Positions 48,026-60,038 of a stretch of 64,000 nucleotides of DNA are shown in pieces. Position 1 is the first letter of the stretch. Every line of letters starts with the position of its first letter. The stretch covers positions 312,309,235-312,373,234 of the forward strand of contig NC_081405.1 of the NCBI RefSeq assembly GCF_030272615.1, written 5' to 3'. The notes under the pieces were generated by a model. It saw only the letters and a list, made by a program, of their open reading frames with translations, was not told where the DNA came from and did not search any database. The stretch is from Cryptomeria japonica (taxonomy: Eukaryota; Streptophyta; Pinopsida; Cupressales; Cupressaceae). The position numbers and the translations under genes are program-made.

Positions 48026-48759
48026 TGATGATAGTCCCAAAGATACTGAGAGGGGGGGGGAATCAGTATCTAACTGGTTAATAGATTATTTGACCATATT
48101 AAGTATTTTGCATTCCAAAACAGTGTACCGGTAAACAAGAATTAATGCAATAAATATGAACAATAAAGACAACATAGAAAGCACACCATAACACAAGATG
48201 TTTAATGAGGAAACTCAGTGCGCGAAAAACCTTGGTGGGATTTGTGACCCACAATATTCACTCACTGGCCAATGAATGGATATTACTTACAAGAGGGGCC
48301 TACACATGCAGGAAGGCCAACTGCCTAGAGCTCACTGCTCAATTACAAAAGGAAGTCCCACTGACTTACAAAATGGATTATGAGAGTCCAATATAATGTA
48401 CTACTGCAAAACAACATCTGCTATGCCAGGTTCAGTACCGATTTAAGCTCATACAATAACCATAAACCCTTCTACAAAATATACCTTAATATTCGATCTA
48501 CATATCCATTATATCTATCCTCTATAATGTATATCAAAATGATCTACAAGATCTCATGCTTATATATGAGTCTTATTACAATATGCCATGTCGGCTTACA
48601 AAAAGATATTACAATTAAATGTAAAATATAATAATCAAAATCCTGTTGGCTGAGATGCTGGTAAATGTTATTGTCGCTGTTGGTGAACTGTCTGTCAGTG
48701 CCGGTGCTGGTGCCTAAAGATATCACAAGATTTCCAGTAAGTTGCCATCAATGACAACA
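48026..48759 (-). repeat. Elem-N 5' LTR, about 734 bp
   Basis: Minus-strand start TGTTGTCATTGATGGCAAC at 48,759. The end near 48,026 follows a C-run plus CTCTCAGTATC, as in copia LTRs. The matching 3' LTR was not found in the window. The start resembles that of the copia LTR copy at 14,565, but the bodies differ. Confidence 0.7.
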
Positions 48760-50885
48760 CCTTCAATCACCTTCAATTCTCATTGGAGTGTGCAATGCTA
48801 ACAGTGTTGAGAATAGTTAGTGTTTAAAGATTATCCAGTTAGTTTTGAGTCTTGTTAGTAGTGTCCATATTCAATCAACAAGTTTGATACATGTCCATGT
48901 AATATTTGATTTGCAATAAGAAGATTATTTGATAATTGAAGCTTGTCTATTGAAGATGGAATGCTAATGACAGATTGAAGCAACTCAAGCAAGGGTCACT
49001 TGAGGAACTGTGATTTCATCATAGTTTAGATTTTTGTTCATTATGATTTACTTTAATTAACAAGTCGGTTATGATAGGTTTTTTTTTCAACATATTTGAT
49101 TTCACTAGTTTTAGAACAGTCATCCTTCAACCATTGTTGTTGCAAATAACTAGTCCTCTTGCAGCCACTATTGTATAGTTAGTTTTAGTTCCAGCATTGT
49201 CATGTTTTCAATTCGGTTTATTATTCTGAGTTTATTTTCTATACACAACTTATACAATAGCTTAGAAGGCTTCTATAGTGCATATACAATGTTGTCTCAT
49301 TTCAAGTTCACGTTATTGGGTTGATAATTAAATGTAGCTTCTAGTTCATGAAGGGTTGCTTAGTGTGGATAAAAATCCCTGAGTTGTGAATTAGTATTCC
49401 AACCTCGATTACAATTGAAAATCTCAACAGAACCTTATAAAATATATTTTCCCCAAGCACCCGAAAAACAATCTCTTCTATAGACACGGAGCAAACATAT
49501 TCAAAATTAAAATACAAAGGTAAGATCCTCCAACCTGGAAAATAGAGTGATGGAATTGAAATCTGAAGAAGCACAGCCAATCCAAGAAAAAACCCCAAGC
49601 TCAATCTTCAATCAAAAAATATCAAAAATAGCCCAACAAAATCTTCCCATCGTAACCTGACAAAATGCACAAGCTTCCATTTAGATAGAAAATCATTCAA
49701 AACTGAGCCTCAAAGTTGGCCAATCAAAATAATACCAAATAATATAAAACTTACCTACCCACTTTATAATATAATTTATTTCCCCGAAAGCATATTTAGC
49801 CAATAGTAAATAATGGTAGATAGGAAATATAATAAAACTATTTACCAAGTAACAAGAGTATATTTAATAAAATATAATAAAGTATTATTCACCACATGAA
49901 TAAATAATAACCCTACCCAATTAAATAACCAAGGGATAATAATTAAAGTAAAGCCAAATAATTAAATATAAAACAACCAAAGGCTATAAAATAAATTAAA
50001 AGCCACCAATAAAATATTAATCAACATTAAAATATAAAAGCACTATCAAACAATAAATAAATAAACCAATAATAACCAATTAAACAATAAATCACAAATA
50101 AATAAATAATCAAATTAAACTATAATAATAATCCACCAATTAATTTAATCACTAATCAAACATTAATTAATTAAATAAATCACCAAATACTCACAAGCTA
50201 CTAAAATAACCACAACACAACTTACTAACATGGTGAATCACGCCAAGACAAATGACAACCAAGGTAGACAACTTAAGCCTAGAGTATATAGAGGGAACTT
50301 ATACCATCTTTGACAACTTGCCATTGGAATTAAGGACACACTTAGACCTATGGATCTAGGTGGAGTCAATGTCTAGTACCTGCAAATCCTGCATCCACCA
50401 ATCCACAATACAACATATACAATAATATATCATAAATAAACGAGCAAGTGATAGAGAATTGCAATGCCATATCATGCTCGCAATGAGTGATATGGCATCA
50501 TTCCCATCACGAATACAATCACAGAACCACCACACACATCATAACTCCAACTCATCACATATAATTAGAAAGTAGGGTTAGCATAATCATAATGCCATCA
50601 AATTCATAATCCATATAATCTATCTAGCATAGAAAGTGCATATAGAAACCATCAAATATAAATCTATCATACATCATGATAATCTATAACAATTATCATC
50701 ATCCATACATAAGTCATCAAATATCATATGTCCACATGAATATCTAGCATCATCATAAGCATCTGAAATATAAGTGGAGAGAACATAGTATGATACCATC
50801 AATCACTATCATAAGGTAAATGAGGCTACACTAATAGGGTCTATAAATGTACAAAGAGAATGATGAGTTGGGGTGGGGCACTACA
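48760..50885 (-). repeat. LARD-B 3' LTR (partial)
   Basis: On the minus strand it begins TGTAGTGCCCCACCCC at 50,885, directly after a polypurine tract. It is very AT-rich and has no genes. It should be about 4.3 kb by analogy with LARD-A but meets the Elem-N LTR at 48,759, so the distal part is missing or displaced. Homology is clear near the start and less certain towards 48,760. Confidence 0.65.
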
Positions 50886-50922
50886 TCCTTCCCCCTTGGA
50901 CTCGACTTACTCTTGGAAGTCG
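50886..50922 (-). promoter_or_regulatory. Hairpin and polypurine tract of LARD-B
   Basis: On the minus strand CGACTT and AAGTCG (50,922-50,903) form a 6-bp stem with an 8-base loop. The purine-rich CCAAGGGGGAAGGA then abuts the LTR start at 50,885. Confidence 0.75.
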
Positions 50923-53900
50923 CAAGGGTTAAGCTGACAACAAGCACATATCAATCAAAACTTCCTTTAAACATAGATAATTTACAATATTTCTTTTAGG
51001 ATAATTACCAATAGTACACCTAATTTTCTGTATTTAAGGTTTCATCAATCCATAAATCATTTTAGTTCAAACATTTCCTAGCTCAAAGTAAAATAATGAC
51101 AACAAAAATTTTCCTCCTTATGCTCAAATATCCAAAATAAATGCATTACACAAGAAGTAAACGAATCACAAAACTCTTACTAATTACAATAAGTATGCTA
51201 AATCGTTAAAATATTCTCAAGGAAACTTCATTTAACCACACTTTGCAAAATAAAAGTATAATTTATGTCATTGAGTTAGCATCAATAAGCAAAAATCACA
51301 ATAATTCACACCAATTAAGCATAGCAACACTCCTTTAACATCTAGTTGCACACAAACAAGAATATAGATATACATTTTAGTCAATATTTTACACATAAGC
51401 ACCTTCTTATATTATTGAAGAAGTCATGTCATAAGCCTAAATGAGGGAGAGATTCTCAGAAATAAGCATCTTCAATTCAAATATAATTGAGACATCACAC
51501 GATAACCCAAAATATATATAACCCATTTACTTAGAAGAACAAGATTTACGACAATCAGATATCCTAATCTCCCCCAAGATTTTACTGTGCTACTTTGATA
51601 CAAACATTAGGTGCATCCTTCATCAAATCAAATCATCCAAAGGCATCCTTTATCCATTATTTATACATGATGTATACACAAGAGCTTTCAAAGGCAGGAA
51701 ATCAACAGCTAGTTTTCATTTAGCTATTTCATAAATTACAGACTTCTCAATCCCATATGCACTTCTATCTAATATAAATCCAGAAAGTTACCAATACATT
51801 TCATCTTATTAACATATTTTTTTCTCAACTAATATCAACATTATCTAATTGTTTGCCTAGCCTAGTGCACTTCTATGTCATGTCCACCCTTGTACACACT
51901 ATCTAAGGTTCAAAACGAACATGATAGAAACAACACTTGACTCATGACGAGGGCCCACAATACTTCAACATCCAGAATGACCACCATAGACAATAAAAAA
52001 TAAAGTCAAAAGGAATATCCTCAAATCCAGTCACTAAATCACGAAAAGAAGAAAATTTTCCAGTAAAATCAATCAAGAATAAAGTGTGATAAGTGCCACC
52101 ACAAAACCAAAATAAAAGAAAGAAGAAATTAGTGGTCATCCCAAGACTAAAGAAATCCAAAAACCAAATTAACTCCATCGATACTTCACACAAATCACAA
52201 AATAACTCAAGGCAAAATAGATAACTCATCCAATCCACATCACGAGGTGACCGACATTAGTCACACCAAAAGGAGTAGCTGCTACACAACACCCAAGGGT
52301 ATAATGCCTTGAATGTGTTATAGAGTCCATGCCATACATTTAAGACCATTATTTTATCCATATATCCATATTCCCTTCATCCTCTTTAATGCAATACAAT
52401 CTTTTACGAAAGTCTAGACAATTATCCTTTATGGAATATGACATGTGCTAGGAAAAGATAAAGTAACTAATACACTCATACACATACAAGAAATACACTC
52501 ATACCATAATTATTGTTCAAGATATCCTATCTATAAAATGACCATATTTACCAAGTTACAATAGAAACAGATATTAGAACTTCAATTAATCCCTTGATGA
52601 TATACTATAACATACATCATTTCTCTCAATGCAAAACTAATAGCATATAGATGATTAGAATGTCCTTCATAAACCAATTTAGTCAATCATATATTTAGAC
52701 AAGCAAATAAGTCTCATTACTTAAGCAAAATTTTAATATTAGTTTCCAATCACATCCACACGTCATCAGTAGTAATCTTCTAATATACTGTTAGCCATCT
52801 ATATAAAGGATATCACAACCCTGCTTCCAAAAACTTAATTTCTTTTTTCATTTGATGTCACACAAATTCAAATAAATACACACATTATTCTAGTAAAACT
52901 CATTTACTATCATGGTTTAGTTATAATCATTCATAGACTATGTATTTTCAGCATTTCAAGGGAAATTGTCATTTAGAATCACAATATGACTTTGTATAGT
53001 TTATTATCATTTCATCTCACTAGAATTCATTAAGGAAACACTTTCTTAAAATTCAAATAAGGTAAGGAGATAGCATCCTTTCTTAATCTATCCATTTGAT
53101 CAAGCAAAACATTTCTTCAAACCACACTAATTCTACTCCAGGCTAAGTCTTTTATCTTACCAAACCAAATAAAGACACAATGGTATCATTTTAATTTCCT
53201 ACATATGCAATGCACCAATCTTACTTCATTTAATACATGTATTATAACATGGCCCTTTTAACCTGTTAGTTGTAAAAACTTCATGTATCTTTATAAGAAG
53301 ATATCCTATCTAACCATTTCTTTTTTTTAAATAGAGATCATGAATGCAATACCTAAATCTTAATCTTCAATACAAATTTATTCCATCCAATATTATCTTT
53401 TAATGTATGCAAAGTCACATCCATCAATGGTTGTTCATTCCTTCTATTTAATATCAATAAACTCCTAAGCACTTGAATCTTATACCCAAATAAAGAGAAG
53501 AGGACGGAAGGGATTTTTCAAACAATCAATATAAACACACAAAAATTATGCATGATCAATTTGAATTTCCTAAATATGCCAAATGTAGCTACTTACATCA
53601 TTTTCTAAGATATTCAAATTTAACTTTCCATGAGGTCTTCTAACATTATAAATATAGCTAGAAATCCCAGATCCTTATTGAAATATATGATTTACTCAAA
53701 CAATCTTTTCTTACATGCGGAATCACACACATAAATACACACCTGACAGTTCAATTTGGTGCCCATACTTCACTAATTGACTTCCTTACATCTTACATAA
53801 GATATTAAAATAAAGAGAAGGGCATTATTAAACTACTATTTTCTTATATATGGTTGCATCACACACAAGCTCTTCAATCTCACATCATGCTCTATACTAA

Positions 53901-53967
53901 ATTATTCTTATATGCATATTACAAACACTTCATCTTACTATTCATAAGAAGATCAACATAACAAACT
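50923..53967 (-). other. LARD-B internal domain, non-coding (part 1)
   Basis: About 3 kb of AT-rich sequence without coding potential. It continues at 61,921-62,315 beyond LINE-C. The short minus-strand frame at 51,942-52,238 has no recognisable motif. Confidence 0.6.
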
Positions 53968-53982
53968 AATTGTGAACTAACG

Positions 53983-55679
53983 ATGGCGGAAGCGGGAGCA
54001 GCTGGCGGTAATGCGCGAACTCAAATTTTAAATTCTCAACAAGGCGGGAACCCTGGTTCCAATGGTGGGAGCAGCCAGATCAAAGCTGCTAGTCCCATAG
54101 GCGATAAGGATAAGCCTTCAGACATCCTGGAGGCTATTGTTGACTTATAGTTTGATGGTACTCTGCTAGAGGAGACAGCGGGTTCATCTGGGCTTCTGGG
54201 GGAAGGGTCCAATGGGGGGCCCATTCCACGTGACGACTCCATTGACAGTGGAAGGGAAAAAAAGAAATGGTCATCCCTTTTTGGAACTAGACCTACTGGT
54301 AAATCCTCCCTACCTCATGTTAAGAATATTTCTGACCCTTCTGGTGGTAAGTTTGCTATCTCTATCCCTGACCAAATTCTGGACCATAATATCAATAGTA
54401 TGTCAAACTCCTTGGTAGGGAAATTTATGGGTTCGCGTCCTAATATTGAAGTTGTAAGGGCTTTTGTCAAACGAAAATGGGTCCTCAAGAGAAATGTTGA
54501 AGTATCGGCTTTACCTAAAGGCCTTTTGTCTTTTTCATTTTCATGTGAAGAAGATAAGGTTAAGATTCTATGCGGGAGCCCCTAGATGGTAGGAAAGACA
54601 GCTCTGGTCCTTAGAAAATGGCATCCAAACTTAAACATGAACGATTCTCTCCTGGCGCAAGTTCCAGTCTGGATAAAGCTACTAGGATTGCCTCTTGAAT
54701 ATTGGGTAGAAAGTATTTTCTCTGGAATAGCAAGCTCCTTTGGCGAGTTGCTTTCAATAGACCCAGTCACTACTTCAAAAAGAAGAAGGTTCTATGTAGG
54801 AGTAGCCCTTGAAGCAAATATGTCAGAACAGATAGATCTAGTTTCAAAGCTGGGAACTTGGAAACAACACATTGAATATGAATCTATCCCTTTTGCATGG
54901 TTCCACTATAAAAAAGTAGGTCATTGGGCAAAATCCTACCCAAACAAGCCAAAGGTGGAACCTAAGCAACCTAAACCCCAGATGGAAAATCAAAAAGTGC
55001 CAGAGAAAATGGTGTGGCAAGTTAAAAATCGAGAGAATAAGGAAGAAAATTCCAATCGCTTTAATCCTTTGGGGCAAAAGAAGGAGGTCACCTCAAATTC
55101 TATCTCTAGTCCCTCAACCCAAGAAAAAAAGGAAATGAAAGATCAGAATGATCCTTCAAATGAGATAGTTGAAGTGGTTGCTGACACTTATGAAGGCAAG
55201 GAACTGGAAAACAAATATTACCAACCTGAGGAAGGAGAGATCCCTAACCCCCAAGAAGAAAGGATTGATTCTTCTCTAGCCATTCCAAGTTTTGAAATTC
55301 AAGAAGCCCAAAAATGTGCAATTTTGGGTATGAACCTCTCAAACTCAGAATAGAGCTCAAGAATAGTGAACAATGTTTCAACTAATTCCAGAACTCCTAA
55401 CTGGGGTAATGAAGAAGAAATCTCCAAAATTCTCAACAACATGGAAGCGGCTCTTGTGATAGAAACTAAATGGAAGAACCAAAATTTAGGAATAAGAAAG
55501 GATCTACTCCCTTGACTTCTCTACTAAGGAAATCTAGCAGAATAGCTCAAGTTGATGTGGGGTATATTTCCTCTTCCCCAGGACGGCCCTCTAACCACAA
55601 AGTAAGAGACAAGGAGGCCAGCAAGAACATTGGAGATGGAACCCAAAAGACTCTCAAGGAGCTGGGAATTGGTAAGTAG
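53983..55679 (+). pseudogene. LINE-C ORF1 (DUF4283-like RNA-binding protein)
   Basis: Start ATG 53,983 (MAEAGAAGG), glycine/serine-rich first. The DUF4283-like core runs at about 54,400-54,680 (VVRAFVKRKWVLKRNV, LSFSFSCEEDK, VPVWIKLLGLPLEYW). A zf-CCHC_4 position near 54,897-54,945 retains GH but all three cysteines are aromatic. A lysine-rich, acidic tail follows. Stops lie at about 54,148, 54,583 and 55,351, with a shift near 55,465. The ORF ends two bases before the ORF2 ATG. The normal role is binding LINE RNA. Confidence 0.85.
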
Positions 55680-55681
55680 AT

Positions 55682-58600
55682 ATGAAGATAATCTCTTGGA
55701 ATATTAGGGGACTCAATAATCCCCATAAACATGATATTATTAGGAATATGATAAGAGATAGTAATCCTGATATTTTTCTAATTCAAGAAACCAAAATGAG
55801 TAGAGAAAAAGTTGAATCTTTGAAGTTCTTCAAAAATGGTAATGTTAGTGGTGGCAGTTCCGAAGGTGCTTCAGGAGGCATTGCTACCATCTGGAACCTT
55901 AATACTGTTAAAGGTCAGGTCATAATTCGGGACAGTTATTTCTCTTGTATTAAATTTGAGCATTTAAAAGATGGCACTTCATGGGTTCTTACCAACATTT
56001 AAGCTCCTAATACCTTAAAGGCTAGAAACACTTTTTGGAAAAAAATCATTCAGGCTAGGGACAGCTTCAAAAATCTTAGTTGGATGGTTATGGGGGACTT
56101 CAACACTCCTTTGAGAGGAGGAAAAATTTGGAGGTAGTCCTCCTCAATTAGAAAGCAGGATGGCCCTTATGGATTTTATTAATTCTCAGGCTCTCAATGA
56201 CTTGGAAATACAGGGTTGTAATTACACTTGGACTAACAGAAAAACTGGTAATGACCTTATCCAAGTGTGACTTGATAGGACTCTCATCTTTGATGACTGG
56301 TATAGTTAGTATTTCTGTTCTGGGTCAGCCCACATATGGTATCTGATCATTTCCCTATCACCTTCATTGCTGAATCAATCAATAGAAAGAGAAACTTTCC
56401 CTTCATATTTGAAAAAATGTGGACCCTCTATCCCGAAATCAGAAGAAATATTCAGAAATGGTGGAGCATCCAATTTGAGGGAATAGCTATGTTTAAAGTT
56501 GTCAAGAAACTCAAAAGTGTGAAGGACAATATATGACTCTGAAACAAAACCAATTTTGGAAATATATTTGAGGCTAAGAGTAAAATTCAGGAAGACCTTA
56601 AAGAAATACAAGATTAGATCCAGAAGGATGGTTTCAGTACTGTGTCTATTGCTGATGAAAACGAGACTCTCAAAAAATACCATGATATTATTGCCAAAGA
56701 GGAAACATTTTGGAAGCAGAGATCGAGATGCATCTGGCTTAAGGAAGGAGATAGGAATACAAGATTCTTCCATATGTCGACTATCAAGCATAAAGTAGTT
56801 AATAGGGTGAACAAGCTAGTTGTGGAGAATGGGGAGCTTGTCAAGGAGGATGAAATAAGGAATGAAGCTAAGAGGTATTTCTTGGACCTCCTCAAGAGGG
56901 ATCACAATCTGGATGTTGAAGATCAATCCTCTTTTCTTCAGAACATTCCTTGTCTCATTGATGCTCAAAAGAATGCCTCCCTCTCCTCCATTCCCTCTAA
57001 CTTAGAAATTAAAAATGTTGTTTTCTCCTTTGGTGGTAACAAAGTGCCTGGTCCAGACGGCTTTCCAATGTTCTTTTTTCAAGACTTTTGGGAGATTGTT
57101 GGAATTGATGTTTCCAATGGGGTTAAGGAATTTTTTGGGGCTAGAAAACTCTTGAAAGAAATCAATGGAACTTTTATTGCTCTCATCCCCAAGATTCAAG
57201 GTGTTGATTCTTTGGACAAATTCAAACCTATTAGCCTCTGCAATTCTTTTTACAAGATTATTTCCAAGGTCCTTACCTCTAGAATTCTGGCTATCCTTCC
57301 TGCATTAATTAAACACCAGCAAAATGGGTTTGTTCCTGGAAGACAAATTCTTGACTCCATTATTATGGTCCATGAGAACATTCACTCTCTTGTTAGAGTA
57401 AAGAAGTAGGGTCTCATCCTAAAGCTAGATCTCTCCAAAGCCTATGACAGGGTTGACTAGTCTTTTCTTCAGAAAATCCTCACTTCTTTTGGGTTCTCCT
57501 CTAGAGTTGTTGACCTTTTCTCCCAACTTACCACCTCTGCTACTTTTGTTGTTCTTGTCAATGGTTCTCCCTCTACCTTTTTCCAAGCTTCTAGAGGTCT
57601 TAGGCAAGGAGATCCTATCTCCCTCATCCTCTTCATTATTATGGCCAAATGCTTTAGAAGGACCATGGAAAAAATGGTGATGCAAGGCTCCTTTAAGGGC
57701 CTCCAACCATCCTCTGCTGACCTTATCTGCTCCCACCAACAGTTTGTTGATGACACTATTATTATGGGGGAATCAAGTATTTCAAAAGCTAAAGTTTTGA
57801 AGAGCACCCTGTGTAAATTTGCCTCTACTTCAGGCTAGCTTATCAATTGGGCTAAAAGTGAAGTCTTTTTCATTAATACTCTAGAGAGAAGACAACAGAG
57901 GATTAGCAGAATCTTGGAGTTTAGGACTGCTGACCTTCCTGCCACCTACCTTGGTCTCCCCATGGGAATTTCCCCTCCTGATCCCTTCTGGAGTTCTCTA
58001 GTGGACAAATTTCATAAAAAACTTGTTGGTTGGAAAGGGGCCCTCTTAAGTCAAGCTGGCAAGCTCCAACTCCTTAAGGCTACTCTTCAAAGTATTCCAA
58101 TTTATGCTCTTAGTCTTTTCAGAATTCCAGTTAAGTATGCTAAAGCAATTGAGAAAATTCAAAGAAGATTCCTATGGTCTGGGGTTGAGGATAAGCAAAG
58201 AATGCCCTTGGTGGCCTGGGACTAGGTCGATAGGCCGAAAAGCAAAGGAGGTCTAGGCCTCAGGAGGATTCATACTTTAAATGAAGCTCTCTTGTCCAAA
58301 CAAGTCTGGAGAATGTTTCATTCTGATTCTGAATGGTGCAAAATTTGGCAAAGTAAGTACTCTCTTCTGTCCTCCTCTCTCTTCTCTTTTCTCAATTTGG
58401 ATCTCAGTATTAATGGATCCCACATTTGGAATCATGCCTCTAAATGTAAAGAAAGTATAGCTAAAGGAGTGATATGGAAACTTGGAAATGGTAGGAAAGT
58501 AAAATTCTGGGAGGATCCCTGGCTTTTTGATAAACTTCTAATGGACTTCAACGAATGGGCCCCCCATGCTCCCTCCTATATTAGATCTTTTGGCTCCTTA

Positions 58601-59896
58601 GTTGCTAAGTACTGGGATGGTAATGAATGGCAGAACATTGAAAGTATCCACCCTAGCCTTTCTAAGCTCAAGATCCATCTGTCTGCGGTATGGCTGAATA
58701 ATGAAGAGGACTCCCTTATTTGGAAACATGATCCCAAAGGAACTTTATCTATGTCTTCCATGTATTGTGTCCTTTCCCCCCCCCCCCCCACTCCTATTAA
58801 CCCTTATTTGTCTAAAGCCTGGATTAAGGGTCTTACCCCCAAAATCAATTTTTTCTTTTGGACTATCCTCCAAAATAAGATCCTGACCCTTGACAATCTC
58901 AAAGGCAGAGGTTTTTCCCTCCCTAATAGATGTGTGTTGTGCCTTCAAGAGGAAGAGTCTGTGGACCATCTTGCTCTCCACTATTCCTTCTCAGCCTCTG
59001 TTTGGGAAATCTTCCTCAAGAGCTTCAGTATTGCTTGGGTGTTTCCTAATAACATTAGAGATATGTTCTCCTCCTAGAATATTCAATGGGCTAACCCTTT
59101 TTTGAGATGTTTGTGGCAGCTTTCTCTTCCTCACATCTTGTGGGGTCTATGGAAAGAAAGAAATAACCGAATCTTCAGGGATGTCTCCCTCAATCAAGAT
59201 ATTGTATTTCAGAAAATTCAATGGTTTATTCAAGAGAATATAGGGATCATTGAGGGTCCTTGTTACTTGAACAATCCTCTAGATTCAAATATCTTAAGGG
59301 TATGGAATATGAAGATCACTGATGGTCCTAATCTCAACCAAGATAAAAGGCTTGAAGCTAAGTGGCAAACCCCTCCTCAAGGTTGGCTCAAAGTTAATTT
59401 TGATGGTGCTGCCAAAGGTAACCCAGGTCCTTCAGGTTGTGGAGCTATTCTTAGAGATCATAGAGGAATTTGCAAGGAAATGGTTGATGTCCCTATTGGA
59501 ACCCAAACCAATCATAAAGCTGAAGCAATGGCAGCTCTTCAAGGCATCATCCTAGCCAAAAAATGGAAATGCCCCTATCTATGGATAGAAGGGGATTCAA
59601 ATAATATAATAAAGTGCCTTAATGGGACTTCAACACCTTCTTGGTCGATTCACAACATAATCACCTCTGCTATTGACATTATTAGCACCTTTAAAAAATG
59701 CCATATCTCCCACATCTACCGAGAGGCCAACGGCTCTGCTGACTGGGCTGCCAATATAGCGGTTAAAAGTGAGGCAATTACCACATGGATGGGTGAAAGC
59801 GGACTCCCCAAAGATGTCAGACAAATCATTAGCAATGACCGATATAAAAGCACTCCAAAGACTCTTGATGGACAGGATAAATATGAAAAGTACTGA
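55682..59896 (+). pseudogene. LINE-C ORF2 (endonuclease, RT, zf-RVT, RNase H)
   Basis: Start ATG 55,682 opens on MKIISWNIRGLN. Endonuclease: IQETKM near 55,782, GDFNTPL near 56,095, SDHFP near 56,340. RT: GPDGFP near 57,053, FVPGRQI near 57,331, LDLSKAYDR near 57,424, RQGDPI near 57,600, FVDDT near 57,742, TYLGLP near 57,945. The zf-RVT lies at about 58,830-58,990 and RNase H at about 59,385-59,790 with its four acidic positions readable (FDGAA, KAEAM, EGDSN, SADWAAN). It copies and inserts LINE RNA. One frame covers almost all of it. Two compensating indels (near 56,125 and 56,330) and about ten stops inactivate it. Confidence 0.92.
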
Positions 59897-60038
59897 TGTG
59901 AGTACTTCGAGTTATTTTAATAATGAGAAAATCACTCATTATAACATCAATGCCATAAACTCTCACACTTTTTGGGTAATTGTTATAGCTCCAAAAAGCT
60001 CTTAGTTTAATCAGCTCTGTAAGTTTCAAAATCTGGCC

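Larger units (their letters stand above)
17712..48759 (-). mobile_element. Elem-N: non-autonomous LTR retroelement with a large accessory ORF, nested
   Basis: Read on the minus strand: one LTR (48,759-48,026), a tRNA-Met primer site (48,014-48,002), a gag-like ORF1 (47,945-46,941) and a long ORF2 (29,096-27,690 continued at 19,588-17,715). Two plus-strand gypsy elements with perfect target duplications sit in it: Gypsy-1 (TGAAA) between ORF1 and ORF2, and LARD-A (GTTTC) within ORF2. Without them the element body is about 5.5 kb. No protease, integrase, RT or RNase H is seen, so it would depend on a partner for copying. The 3' LTR is not found; the left end runs into the copia LTR copy at 17,711. 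Confidence 0.65.
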
